Positions 43,610 to 53,332 of a DNA stretch of 64,000 bases are shown piece after piece. This DNA comes from Paraflavitalea soli (GTDB lineage Bacteria; Bacteroidota; Bacteroidia; Chitinophagales; Chitinophagaceae). How positions within the stretch are numbered: position 1 is the stretch's first letter; each line of letters opens with the position of its first letter. The notes beneath the pieces were generated by a model. That model had not been told where the DNA came from, ran no database searches, and saw nothing but the letters and a program-made list of their open reading frames with translations. The stretch spans positions 3,972,546 to 4,036,545 of the forward strand of contig NZ_CP032157.1 of the NCBI RefSeq assembly GCF_003555545.1. The letters run 5' to 3'. The translations under genes were made by a program, and so were the position numbers.

Positions 43610-46138
43610 TTAGGACGCTTCAGACTTTTCTTTAGTAGGTTCCTTGAGGGAGAACTGTATCTTGGTTTTCTCCTTATCAAGGTCAGCGATCATGATATCA
43701 CCTTGCTTGATGTGCAGGTTGAGTATCTCTTCTGCGAGGGGATCTTCCAGGTATTTCTGAATCGCCCTATGCAGGGGACGTGCACCAAACTGCTGATCAT
43801 ATCCTTTTTCAGCGATGAAGTTTTTGGCTTCTTCGGTGAGTTCAAGGCTGAATCCAAGGCTCAACAGTCTCTTCATGACACCCTTCATCAGGATATCGAT
43901 GATGAGGAAGATATGCTCCTTGGTGAGGCTATTGAAGATCACTACATCATCGATACGGTTGAGGAACTCGGGAGAGAAGGTCCGTTTGAGGGCCTTTTCT
44001 ATGACTGCTTTGTTGTTCTCTTCTGAATTCTGTGTACGTGATGCGGTGGCAAACCCTACTCCATCACCAAAGTCTTTCAACTGGCGTACGCCAATGTTGG
44101 AGGTCATGATGATGAGTGTATTCTTGAAGTCTACTTTTCTGCCCAGGCCATCGGTCAATTGTCCATCGTCGAGTACCTGTAACAGGATATTGTAGATATC
44201 GGGGTGTGCTTTTTCAATTTCATCGAGCAGGATCACAGAATATGGTTTACGACGAACACGCTCGGTAAGCTGACCGCCTTCTTCATATCCAACATATCCG
44301 GGAGGAGCACCAATCAACCGGCTTACGGTGAATTTCTCCATGTATTCACTCATATCGATGCGGATGAGTGCATCTTCTGAATCGAACATGTACCGTGCCA
44401 GGGCTCTGGCCAACTCGGTTTTACCAACGCCGGTAGGACCCAGGAAGATAAAGGTACCGATGGGCTTCTTAGGATCTTTCAACCCTACCCTGTTGCGCTG
44501 GATAGCTTTCACTACTTTGGTGATGGCATCATTTTGTCCTACGACCACATTGCTCATGTCGATGGTCATGTTCCGTAACTTCTCTGTTTCGGCCTGCACC
44601 ATTCTCTTGACAGGTATACCGGTCATCATACTGACGACTTCGGCAATTGCCTCTTCATCTATGGGATAGCGTTTGTGCTTGCTTTCTTCTTCCCAGCTTG
44701 CTTTGGCTTTTTCCAGCTCTTCCTGTAACCGTTTTTCGGTATCACGGAGGGAGGCAGCTTCTTCAAACTTCTGGCTCTTGACTACCTTGTTCTTCTCTAC
44801 TTTCACATCCTCGATCTTTTTTTCGAGATCCAGGATCTCCTTGGGCACATTAATGTTCTTCAGGTGCACGCGGGCTCCTACTTCATCCATTACGTCGATA
44901 GCCTTGTCGGGCAACAGACGGTCGGTGATGTAACGATCGCTGAGCTTCACGCAGGCATCAATGGCTTCGTCATTGTAAGTAACATTGTGGTAGTCTTCGT
45001 ATTTGGACTTAATGTTGTTCAATATCTGGATGGTCTCATCCACACTTGGTGGTTCTACCATCACTTTCTGGAACCGACGGTCGAGGGCACCATCTTTCTC
45101 GATATACATGCGGTATTCATCGAGTGTGGAAGCGCCAATGCATTGGAGCTCTCCTCTTGCGAGAGCTGGTTTAAAGATGTTGGAAGCATCGAGTGAACCA
45201 CTGGCTCCACCGGCACCTACGATAGTATGTATCTCATCGATGAACAGGATGACATCACGGTTCTTTTCCAGCTCATTCATGATGGCCTTCATACGTTCTT
45301 CAAACTGTCCACGGTATTTGGTTCCTGCCACCAGTGCAGCGAGGTCGAGGGAGATGACACGTTTGTCAAACAATACCCGGGATACTTTGCGTTGAACGAT
45401 GCGCAATGCCAGGCCTTCTACAATGGCTGTTTTACCAACACCTGGCTCACCAATGAGGATGGGGTTATTCTTTTTACGACGGGAGAGTATTTGTGATACC
45501 CGCTCGATCTCTTCTTCCCTTCCTACGATAGGATCCAGTGCTCCGCTTTCGGCCAACCGGGTGATATCACGACCAAAGTTGTCCAATACGGGTGTTTTAC
45601 TTTTAGCATTTCCTGCTGCGCGTGATTTCTGTTGGGAGTATTTCTTTTCTTCATCGAAGTCGTCTTCGTTCTCATCTGCATACTCGCTACGAACATCATT
45701 GCTTTTCACTACGCCTAACTCGTTTCTAAATAAATCGTAATCCACGTCGAACTGATTTAAAATTTGAGTAGCTATGTTTTCCTTGTTCTTAAGAATGGAG
45801 AGCATGAGGTGCTCGGTTTCGACGGTAGGGCTTTTGAGGGCTTTCGCCTCCAGTACCGTAACACGAATTACCTTCTCTGCCTGTTTGGTCAGGGGTAAGC
45901 TGTTTATGTTGGCGATGTTCTTACCGGTCTTGTCCTTGACAGCCAATTCTACTTCTTTCCGCAGTTCATACAGATCAACATTGAAACTCTTCAATATCCG
46001 AACTGCCGTATTTTCACCCTCACGAATCAACCCAAGCAACAAATGTTCAGTACCGATAAAATCATTCCCCAGCCGTAAAGCCTCCTCCCTGCTAAACGAA
46101 ATAATCTCCTTTACCTGGGCTGAAAAATTGTTATCCAT
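43610..46138 (-). CDS. clpC: ATP-dependent Clp protease ATP-binding subunit ClpC
   Basis: An 842-residue AAA+ unfoldase that feeds ClpP. It has an N-terminal double Clp-N domain ([27 protein letters not shown]; second copy [15 protein letters not shown]) and the first AAA+ module with Walker [10 protein letters not shown] and [17 protein letters not shown]-like coiled segment ([20 protein letters not shown]) marks ClpC rather than ClpB. The second AAA+ module has [14 protein letters not shown], and the C-terminal domain has [22 protein letters not shown]. Length is typical. Divergent from the STAS gene at 46233. Confidence 0.96.
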   Translation of the reverse strand: MDNNFSAQVKEIISFSREEALRLGNDFIGTEHLLLGLIREGENTAVRILKSFNVDLYELRKEVELAVKDKTGKNIANINSLPLTKQAEKVIRVTVLEAKALKSPTVETEHLMLSILKNKENIATQILNQFDVDYDLFRNELGVVKSNDVRSEYADENEDDFDEEKKYSQQKSRAAGNAKSKTPVLDNFGRDITRLAESGALDPIVGREEEIERVSQILSRRKKNNPILIGEPGVGKTAIVEGLALRIVQRKVSRVLFDKRVISLDLAALVAGTKYRGQFEERMKAIMNELEKNRDVILFIDEIHTIVGAGGASGSLDASNIFKPALARGELQCIGASTLDEYRMYIEKDGALDRRFQKVMVEPPSVDETIQILNNIKSKYEDYHNVTYNDEAIDACVKLSDRYITDRLLPDKAIDVMDEVGARVHLKNINVPKEILDLEKKIEDVKVEKNKVVKSQKFEEAASLRDTEKRLQEELEKAKASWEEESKHKRYPIDEEAIAEVVSMMTGIPVKRMVQAETEKLRNMTIDMSNVVVGQNDAITKVVKAIQRNRVGLKDPKKPIGTFIFLGPTGVGKTELARALARYMFDSEDALIRIDMSEYMEKFTVSRLIGAPPGYVGYEEGGQLTERVRRKPYSVILLDEIEKAHPDIYNILLQVLDDGQLTDGLGRKVDFKNTLIIMTSNIGVRQLKDFGDGVGFATASRTQNSEENNKAVIEKALKRTFSPEFLNRIDDVVIFNSLTKEHIFLIIDILMKGVMKRLLSLGFSLELTEEAKNFIAEKGYDQQFGARPLHRAIQKYLEDPLAEEILNLHIKQGDIMIADLDKEKTKIQFSLKEPTKEKSEAS

Positions 46139-46150
46139 TTTTATAATTTG

Positions 46151-46181
46151 TTGTGTTATACAATAATAACAAATATTTTTG
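46151..46181 (+). promoter_or_regulatory. Promoter of the STAS-domain gene
   Basis: TTG (46151-46153), 20-nt spacer, TATTTTTG (46174-46181): both elements and spacing match the Bacteroidota consensus. Leader of about 45 nt. Confidence 0.65.
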
Positions 46182-46232
46182 ACTTATGTTCCCGCCTTAT
46201 TATTAACGGCTGTTAACAAACATTAAGTGTGT

Positions 46233-46607
46233 ATGCAGGTCAAAATTGATACCAAGCAAAAATTCCATGCCATAACGCTCATTGAGCCGGTCTTAACTGC
46301 TAATATGACAGCAGAATTGGATGAATGTTTACTTCCCTTCCTCCAAAATGACGTTAAAAACGTGATACTAATTGTTAAAGACATTAACGAGCTGGACGAT
46401 GCTGCGGGAGAATACCTATTAAAGATACAACAAACCTTTTATGAGCAAGGTGCATCGTTTGTAATCTGCGAGTTGCAGCCTTCGGTGGAAGATGCGCTGG
46501 ACCGGGCGGGCATTCTGGAAATGATGAATGTGACGCCCACGGAAAGTGAGGCCTGGGATATTGTGCAACTGGAAGAGATCGAGCGGGAGTTGATGGGAGG
46601 AGAGTAA
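46233..46607 (+). CDS. STAS-domain protein (anti-sigma-factor antagonist-like)
   Basis: A 124-residue single STAS domain starting MQVKIDTKQKFHAITLIEPV, with LIVKDINELDDAAGEYLLKIQQTFYEQGASFVICEL and VEDALDRAGILEMMNV. In SpoIIAA-type proteins a conserved Ser/Thr after the Asp of a DSSG-like motif is phosphorylated; here the motif reads ELDDAAGEY, so the phospho-site is replaced by Asp-Ala and the protein may not be a classical phospho-switch. The ATG at 46233 is preferred over a GTG at 46227. No anti-sigma kinase is nearby. Confidence 0.8.
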   Translation: MQVKIDTKQKFHAITLIEPVLTANMTAELDECLLPFLQNDVKNVILIVKDINELDDAAGEYLLKIQQTFYEQGASFVICELQPSVEDALDRAGILEMMNVTPTESEAWDIVQLEEIERELMGGE

Positions 46608-46789
46608 TGCCATTCCGGGTCCCGTGTTTGTGGTTTCGAATTGGTTGCTGCGGTTGTAAATAGCTGCATAGGGATTTCCTGACCTCCGGTTTCCAGGATA
46701 AACCATAAACTTTTCCAGGTATTTGCAGCTAAATAAATCTTTTTGTACTCTTAACCAGTACATTACATAAAGTTGACGTTAACCCTTAC

Positions 46790-47470
46790 ATGAAAAAATA
46801 CGCAGTTATTGTAGCCGGCGGATCAGGGATGCGCATGGGCACGGTGGTGCCCAAACAGTTTTTACCCCTGCAGGGGAAACCAGTATTGTGGTATACGCTT
46901 ACGGCATTCCTGGATTCTTTTCCCGACCTGGACATTATTTTGGTATTGCCGGAGGCGCATATCCAGACGGGGCAGGAAATCCTACGCTCCACCTATGCCC
47001 CGGATCGCATCTGGATGGCAGTAGGAGGTGAAACCCGCTTTCACTCGGTACGGAATGGCCTGTCGCATATTCACCAGCATTCGATCGTTTTTGTACACGA
47101 TGGGGTACGTTGCCTGCTGACTCCCCAACTGATCAGGCGCTGTTTCAGCATGGCACAGGAACGGGGCAATGCAATCCCGGCCATCACTGCGGTAGATTCT
47201 ATCCGCATTGAGCACTTTGATCACAATGAATTCATCGACCGGAGCAAGGTGCGGATCATCCAGACACCGCAAACTTTTTACAGTGATATCATTAAAGCGG
47301 CTTTTGAACAGGAATATGAGGAATCGTTTACGGATGAGGCGAGTGTGGTAGAAAGGCTGGGAGTAAAGATCCACCTGATCGAAGGAGAATCGACCAATAT
47401 CAAGATCACGCACCCCATTGATGTACTGATTGCCGAGAAGATACTGGAAGAACGGGAGATGGGGATCTGA
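46790..47470 (+). CDS. ispD: 2-C-methyl-D-erythritol 4-phosphate cytidylyltransferase
   Basis: Third step of the MEP isoprenoid pathway. The 226-residue protein starts MKKYAVIVAGGSGMRMGTVV, with the nucleotidyltransferase loop AGGSGMRMG and PKQFLPLQGKPVLWYT. FVHDGVRCLLTP carries the metal-binding Asp and basic residue; AVDSIRIE, QTPQTFYSDIIKAAF and TDEASVVERLG complete the IspD signature. Length typical. It stands alone. Confidence 0.93.
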   Translation: MKKYAVIVAGGSGMRMGTVVPKQFLPLQGKPVLWYTLTAFLDSFPDLDIILVLPEAHIQTGQEILRSTYAPDRIWMAVGGETRFHSVRNGLSHIHQHSIVFVHDGVRCLLTPQLIRRCFSMAQERGNAIPAITAVDSIRIEHFDHNEFIDRSKVRIIQTPQTFYSDIIKAAFEQEYEESFTDEASVVERLGVKIHLIEGESTNIKITHPIDVLIAEKILEEREMGI

Positions 47471-47471
47471 A

Positions 47472-47528
47472 AAGAATACAGCATTTAGAATACAGAAGCC
47501 TGAACTCAACATTTAGAAGACAGGAGTG
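47472..47528. repeat. Degenerate AATACAGA word repeat
   Basis: AGAATACAGCATTTAGAATACAGAA-type words between ispD and the FemAB-like gene. Related stretches lie at 60789-60827 and 62397-62436. Confidence 0.55.
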
Positions 47529-47541
47529 TGGCAGGGTAAAT

Positions 47542-48483
47542 TCAGGAGTTGATCTTAGGATAACCTTTGCTTTTCCACTGCAGCCACCAGGGCAGCCGCT
47601 GGAACTGAAGGGCCGGATAGGCTTCATTTACGGCTCCGAAACTGCTGTAAAAAAATGCCAGGCTGGCAATATCTGATCCTTCAAAATCCAATATAAGCTC
47701 CTGCCCGGCATGGGCCTCAATGAACCGGTCAATGAGGTAATGGGAAGCGCCTAGGGTCTTTCCATTGGGATGATTGCCCACCAAAATGTAATAGGCCCTG
47801 GCTTTTGAATAAAACCACACACAGGATGCGACCAGTTCATCGTTAGGGGTATACACGCCACAGGCTTCCGCTGCCTGATTGGACAGCAGGTAATGAAACA
47901 GGTCTTTAAAATGAGCATAATCCTCCTCTCCAATATTGGTTGCCTGCTGCTGAATTTGCCAATGTGCCAACCTGATCACCTCTTCTACCTGAATACCTAC
48001 TGCATAACGACAGTTTAATTGTTGGGCTTTTTTAATATTGCGACGTACATTATTCCGGTAATGGCTGTAAATATCCGCATAGGTGCTTTGAAGGTCCAGC
48101 ACATAATTATTGCGAATGGATTGCAACTGGGAAGTGGGCAGAAAATTAGCGGGATTCAATAACAGGTCGACCAATTTAAAACGTGGCGGGATGGCCTGAA
48201 TAAACAGGCCGGTCAATGCCGGGGTAACAGCTGTTCCAAAAATGCCCAGGGAAGCGGTAATCGGCGGATGAGCGAGGTAGCTGGTACCCCATTTCTTTTT
48301 CCATGGCAAGGGCATTACGGCTTCATAATCATTCAGCACCAGGGCATCCCAATCGACAGCCATCCTATCGAGGTAAAAAGAATAACCATAGATCAATCCA
48401 TTGGGAGCGGCAGCCAGGCAGTTGTCCCATTTCACAGTATCAATCTGTGCACGCTGCAGGTATTGAATGGAATGATTTGACAT
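47542..48483 (-). CDS. FemAB/GNAT-like acyltransferase
   Basis: A 313-residue cytoplasmic protein with the two-lobed GNAT layout of FemAB-type or GNAT_6 proteins. Segments include IYSHYRNNVRRNIKKAQQLNCRY, a typical basic helix before the second lobe, then ACGVYTPNDELVASCVWFYSKARAYYILVGNHPNGKTLGASHYLIDRFIEAH and ILDFEGSDIASLAFFYSSFGA. Such proteins transfer aminoacyl or acyl groups in peptidoglycan or lipid pathways. Substrate cannot be read. It starts about 60 nt after the M1 peptidase stop, with a hairpin between. Confidence 0.75.
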   Translation of the reverse strand: MSNHSIQYLQRAQIDTVKWDNCLAAAPNGLIYGYSFYLDRMAVDWDALVLNDYEAVMPLPWKKKWGTSYLAHPPITASLGIFGTAVTPALTGLFIQAIPPRFKLVDLLLNPANFLPTSQLQSIRNNYVLDLQSTYADIYSHYRNNVRRNIKKAQQLNCRYAVGIQVEEVIRLAHWQIQQQATNIGEEDYAHFKDLFHYLLSNQAAEACGVYTPNDELVASCVWFYSKARAYYILVGNHPNGKTLGASHYLIDRFIEAHAGQELILDFEGSDIASLAFFYSSFGAVNEAYPALQFQRLPWWLQWKSKGYPKINS

Positions 48484-48494
48484 GTTGCTGATCT

Positions 48495-48543
48495 AAACCC
48501 GGTGAGCTGTCCCGACTGAAGTACGGGACGACCCACCGAGTTT
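48495..48543 (-). terminator. Nested hairpin between the M1 peptidase and FemAB-like genes
   Basis: Outer arms 48495-48504 and 48534-48543 pair at nine of ten positions; the inner stem GTCCCG / CGGGAC (48509-48514, 48524-48529) has a 9-nt loop. It begins at the M1 stop codon, so it may end that transcript, though no long T-run follows. Confidence 0.55.
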
Positions 48544-51480
48544 TAATGGCCAATGATCTTCCTCAGGTTGAAACGTTGTATATCAAAGCTGAAGGAGAGG
48601 CGTTTGCCAAATGTATTTACTTCGGGCGTGGTTTTGAGGTTGTCCCTGAATTCCTTGCTGTAGAACAGGGGCGCATAGACATTGAGCAGGTCTTTGAACA
48701 GGGTCAATTGTAAACCTGCCACGTACAGGAACCTGCTGGTCTCGGCATCCTTTTTCCAGGCTTCAGCATAAGTACCCAAATCCAGGAATATCCTTATGGG
48801 CAACTTTACAGGGAACAGCTTTTGAGGAAGTGTTGTATTGAAATTTGCGGAGGCCACCCAATTATCGGAACGGCCCTGTAATCCTGCAAAAAGGTCGGTA
48901 CGTAATTTCAACCCGCCATCACGCATCATGATCTGCTGACTGGCGGCTCCATCAAATTCAGACCTACCAATAAAATAATTGCTGTAGGTGTAATCTTCAT
49001 CGCCCCGTACAGCAGTGAGTTTTGGTTGATACAAAAAGGTACGTCCAAGCTTCTCGCTGGTCTTTCCTCCGATGTAGCCAAATTTGGCAGCAAATAGCCT
49101 TACCTGCATCCCTCCTCCTTTGGCATAATTGAAAAAGTAGTAGCCGGTAGCATTGGCCCGGTAGAAACCATCACCCTGTTGTAACTGGATCTGTACATCG
49201 TAGGGGTACAACTTTCTATAGTCGGTAATGTTGAACGTAAGCTGGTTGAGGTAACGGTTGCGTGTGACACCCGGTGCCGGATAAGTCATAGAATCATCGC
49301 TATCTGTTACATATTTGAATCCCTTTTCTCCTATCAGATAAGTTTTCCATTCTATCCATTTTTCAACGGTAGAGAGCAATGACTTGTTTTTGAAAGTGAA
49401 ACGCAGGGATGGAACTACTTTGTGAAAGCCGCCAAAGACCTTGGTGGCATTGCTGTCTGTTCCTTCCAGGGTGGAAAACCGGGCACCGGTCAGTCCCAAT
49501 TCGATGGATTGAAAATGCTTATTGGGATGCCAGGTATAACTGATGTTTCCAATGCCATTGATTTGTTTGCTGCCGGTTGCATATACGGGTACCGCTATGA
49601 ATTGAAAATTATGGGAAGGCATGCTGATGTTGTGCAGCACCAGGCCAAGCATGAACTTATCGTACATGTTGTATCCGATGGCCGGTAAAAAGTTCACATA
49701 ATTTACCTTCTCATAATCCTTCATAGAAAAGAGGAAGGCAGGCCTGATCTTTTTAGGGCCGGTATATCCGCCGGGCAACACACCGGTGGTATCGAGCAGC
49801 CGGAACGAGGCGCTGAGGTCTTTACCGGTCTGCTGCTGCATGAGCCGTTGAAAGTCTTCGGGTGCCGGATGTTTGAATTTCCATTGCTGGTAATACTGTT
49901 GCATGGCGGCATCAAAGGCGGGCTGGCCAATGGTTTGTTCCAGTTGCTTCATCCAGCTGGCGGCTTTGGCATAAGCGATCACGGCGTAATTATCTTCGGT
50001 AAAAGCGGCCGAAGGGGTATTGATGGGTTGGTCTTTTTTTTCTTTGGCAAGGGCTGCGAGGATCAATGCTGTCTGGTCTTCGGGTATCTTGGATTCAAAC
50101 CAGCCTCTCGCCGGTTTATTGGGATACTTCCATTCTTTGTAGCGATTGCCATAATAAGAGTTAATGCCTTCATCCATCCAGGGATGGTCGCGTTCATTAT
50201 TGGCCAGGATACCATAGAACCAGTTGTGGCCCACTTCATGTTCGATCACAAAATCCAGTGTTTGGGTATCCTTCACGGGACCTATATTGGTAATAGTGGG
50301 ATATTCCATGCCGCCATCGAAACCTGTATTGGTTTCTACTACGCTCACTACATTGTAAGGATATTCGCCAATAAGCCGGGATCGGAAATGAATGGCGTCT
50401 TTTGTCATGGGGAGGCTGCTCTTCCACATTTTATCGTTGGGTGCATAGAAGGTCCAGGCGTCGATCACTCTTCCGGAGGGCAGTTGTATGGTATCGTAAT
50501 TAACGACAAATTGTTTATCGGCAAACCAGGCAAAGTCGTGGATGTTGGTTTGTTTGAATTGTAAGGTCTTAACGATTCCGGATGTAGGATGTAGGATTTC
50601 GGATTCTTTAGGCTCGGCTACGTACTCCTTTTCTTTTGCCGGGGGGTATTGTTTACGGGCTTTTTTATGGTCTTTTTACCTTTCAGAGGCACTTTATTGG
50701 AAGTAGGTTTTGCAGCAGGTTTCTTCGGAGGGGGTTTCAGGAATTTTGGTTTTTGGATCACGGGGGGGCATGCTGTTCTCTATAAGCGGCATTCATTTTC
50801 CGCATCCATTGCTTTTCTTCTTCACTCTGCAGTTCACCGGTGGCAGCCACTACATAATCCTGGGGCACGGTAATGCGTACATCATAAGTACCGAACTCAC
50901 TGTAAAATTCACCCTGGTCGAGGTAAGGCATAGGATGCCAGCCCTTGCTGTCATACACGGCGGGTTTGGGGTACCATTGGGTGGCCTGGTATGACTGGCC
51001 GGTGTGCCCTCCGCGGGAAAAATTCTTTGGCAGCTTTACATGGAAGGGGGTGGTAATCTCTGTTTGTGCGCCGGGCAGCAATGGCGTGGGGAGGTATACT
51101 TTTACAATATCAATGTATTGGGGATGATCTTCAGTAGGCAGTGTGGCATTGTTGATCCGGAAATCAAGGCGATTGATGTACCCGTGCTGTTCACGGCTGG
51201 AAAAATAAAAGTCGGTACGTCCCTGCAGGAGCAACTGGTCACTAAAAGCTGTCCGGTCATTTTTATAGGCATTGGGCCAAAGATGGAACCAGATGAAGGT
51301 GAGGGTATCGGGAGAATGGTTGGTGTACCGGAGTTTGAGGAAACCCTGCAGGCTGTTTTGCTGGTCGTCGAGGCTCACATCAATGGTATAATGCAGTTCC
51401 TGCTGCCAATAGGCAGATTGACACCAGGCAGCAGTGCTGGTTGAAGCCATAAGCAGAAGCAGCAGCAGTTTTTTCATCAT
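48543..51480 (-). pseudogene. M1 family metallopeptidase with barrel-like C-terminal part, two frameshifts
   Basis: The N-terminal frame (51480 to 50758, 240 residues) has a signal peptide and the M1 domain start (WQQELHYTIDVSLDDQQ). The C-terminal frame (from about 50641 down to 48543) continues with HDFAWFADK, the zinc site HEVGHNWFYGILANNERDHPWMDEG (HExxH-18-E) and a beta-rich, outer-membrane-like region. Between them the open frame is a third one, encoding a Lys/Pro-rich linker (VIQKPKFLKPPPKKPAAKP). One extra C in the C7 run at 50762-50768 and one in the C6 run at 50641-50646 would restore a single protein of about 979 residues. It may therefore be an assembly error, a phase-variable gene or a pseudogene. 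The paralogue at 51687 is intact across the same region. Confidence 0.85.
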
Positions 51481-51540
51481 ACATCTATGATTAAATCCGT
51501 AATGTTCTCTACGGTTACGGATGCAAGGGGGCGCCTACGG

Positions 51541-51685
51541 CGCACCATTTGTTACAAAGCGGTTGCCCCGATGGGGCAAAATACACCTTTGATACACGAT
51601 CCTACAAAGCGATAACCCCTAAAGGGGCAAATACACCTTTGATACGCCATCCTACAAAGCTTTAGCCACTAAAAGGCATAGCGTT
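51541..51685. repeat. Three tandem units of the CTACAAAGC/AAATACAC element
   Basis: Units begin at about 51551, 51602 and 51652. Each starts TACAAAGC, followed by a small GC hairpin (TTGCCCC-GAT-GGGGCAA in the first) and, in the first two, AAATACACCTTTGATAC. The third is degenerate and abuts the stop codon of the intact M1 gene. A fourth copy lies at 26351-26400. Confidence 0.7.
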
Positions 51686-51686
51686 T

Positions 51687-53264
51687 TTAAAAATTCCCTT
51701 CCCTATTCAACAGTTCAAAGTTCTGATCAAGGTTCTCCTGGCTGGACTTTTCCAGGGCTGCTTTGAGGTCTTCGGGGTAGGGATGTCTGAACTTCCAGGT
51801 AGCATAGTATGCCTGCATGGCCTTATCAAATACTTCCCGTCCCAAAGCCATTTCCAACAAATATAGCCAGGTAGCTGCTTTCACATATACAACGATACCG
51901 TAATCATTTTTATTGGCAAAACCTGTTGAGGCTGTATTTACGGGTTCTTTGGCAGGCAGGCTGTTGAGGGCATTGTACACACGGCTCAGCAGCTCGGGAG
52001 CAGGCAAAGCCTTTATTTCCTTGGGCATGGATCTCCCAAAAATACTGTTGGCCCTGTACTTTTCGGCTTCATACCGGAACTGGTAGAAACTGTTGATGCC
52101 TTCATCCATCCAGGGATAATCGCGCTCATTGCTGCCCAGGATGCCATAAAACCAATTGTGCCCCACTTCATGGGTAATCACGGCATCCAGTTCCTCTGCA
52201 CCGGCTTCAGGACTGGTAATGAGGGTGATCATAGGGTATTCCATGCCGCCGGAAGAAAGGTTTTTGGGTCCTTCTACTGCCTGCACCACGGGCCAGGGAT
52301 ACTCTCCTATCCATCCGGAATAACGGCTTACGGCATCTTCAATAAAAGAAATGCTGTTGCTCCATTCTTTGTTGCCATTGGGCTGGTACCAGGCAAATAC
52401 ATCAACGATCTTACCGGAGGGTAATTGCAAAGTATCGTATTGAATAACGGCATCCTTATCGGCAAACCAGGCAAAGTCGTGGATATTCTCGCCAACGTAT
52501 TGCAATGTTTTGGGCGCATCGGGTTGAGCGGCTTTGTATTTTGCCACAGCAGCTTTGGCCTGGTAGTTTTGAGCGCCGATGGTTTTGTATTGGTCCAGTT
52601 CTTCGGTGTTTTGCAAAGTACCGGTAGCACCTACCACATAGGCAGCGGGTACGGTGATGTTGACCTTAAAGGATCCAAACTCACTGTAAAACTCTCCCTG
52701 ATCCAGATAGGGAAAGGCGTGCCATCCCTTTTTGTCGTATACGGCGGGTTTTGGATACCACTGGCAAATCATGTATTGATCACCATCGTAGCCGGAACGG
52801 GAAAAGTAAAAGGGCAATTTTACATGGAAAGGAGTAGTAATGGTAGTGGTTTGGCCAGGTAATAATGGGGAAGGTAGCAGGAGTTTGACCACATCTGCAT
52901 CATTGGCACTGTCCTGCCCGGTGGTTACGGCTTTACCATCTACTGTAAATGCGAGGCCGTCAATATATCCTTCGTTCTTCTTATTCCTTAATTTTTTTCT
53001 GCCTTCCTTATCCTGGGACAACTGTTTGGCCAGGGCTGTATTATCGTCTTTATAAGCATTGGGCCAGAGGTGGAACCATATATAGGTGAGGGTATCGGGG
53101 GAATGATTGATGTATTTCACAGAAAGGTTGCCCTGAAGGGTGTGTAGTTTATCGTTGAGTGAAACATCAATGGAATAATGTACTTCCTGCTGCCAGTAGT
53201 CCTGGGCAAGGATGGTGTTACATACCAGGATAAGCGTTAAAAGGGGGCCAACTTTTCTATTCAT
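51687..53264 (-). CDS. M1 family metallopeptidase
   Basis: A 525-residue secreted zinc aminopeptidase-like protein with a signal peptide (about 1-20, ending ILAQ). The M1 N-domain (WQQEVHYSIDVSLNDKLHTLQG) precedes the catalytic domain with GGMEYPMITLI (GxMEN-like loop) and HEVGHNWFYGILGSNERDYPWMDEG (HExxH-18-E). It is a close paralogue of the frameshifted gene downstream but stops after the catalytic/helical domain (LDQNFELLNREGNF), whereas the paralogue continues with a 300-residue beta-rich part. The repeat cluster begins directly at its stop codon, so the missing part may have been lost there. Confidence 0.9.
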   Translation of the reverse strand: MNRKVGPLLTLILVCNTILAQDYWQQEVHYSIDVSLNDKLHTLQGNLSVKYINHSPDTLTYIWFHLWPNAYKDDNTALAKQLSQDKEGRKKLRNKKNEGYIDGLAFTVDGKAVTTGQDSANDADVVKLLLPSPLLPGQTTTITTPFHVKLPFYFSRSGYDGDQYMICQWYPKPAVYDKKGWHAFPYLDQGEFYSEFGSFKVNITVPAAYVVGATGTLQNTEELDQYKTIGAQNYQAKAAVAKYKAAQPDAPKTLQYVGENIHDFAWFADKDAVIQYDTLQLPSGKIVDVFAWYQPNGNKEWSNSISFIEDAVSRYSGWIGEYPWPVVQAVEGPKNLSSGGMEYPMITLITSPEAGAEELDAVITHEVGHNWFYGILGSNERDYPWMDEGINSFYQFRYEAEKYRANSIFGRSMPKEIKALPAPELLSRVYNALNSLPAKEPVNTASTGFANKNDYGIVVYVKAATWLYLLEMALGREVFDKAMQAYYATWKFRHPYPEDLKAALEKSSQENLDQNFELLNREGNF

Positions 53265-53280
53265 AATTGTTTAAATATAA

Positions 53281-53310
53281 GCTGCGAGCTTTGAGCTGCG
53301 AGCTACGAGC
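53281..53310. repeat. Degenerate GAGCTGCGAGC word repeat
   Basis: Tandem of GCTGCGAGCT/TTGAGCTGCG/AGCTACGAGC in the gap between the M1 gene and the sugar transferase. Same family as 55825-55854 and 56935-57045. Confidence 0.65.
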
Positions 53311-53332
53311 AAAAAACAGTACTATTCAATAA

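Noticed and set aside
49848-50564. 238-codon plus-strand frame
   Set aside because: Shadow of the M1 peptidase gene, which encodes the zinc site on the minus strand.
51541-51685. Repeat cluster as a possible insertion sequence end
   Set aside because: No transposase, no target duplication; the units are about 50 bp with small hairpins.
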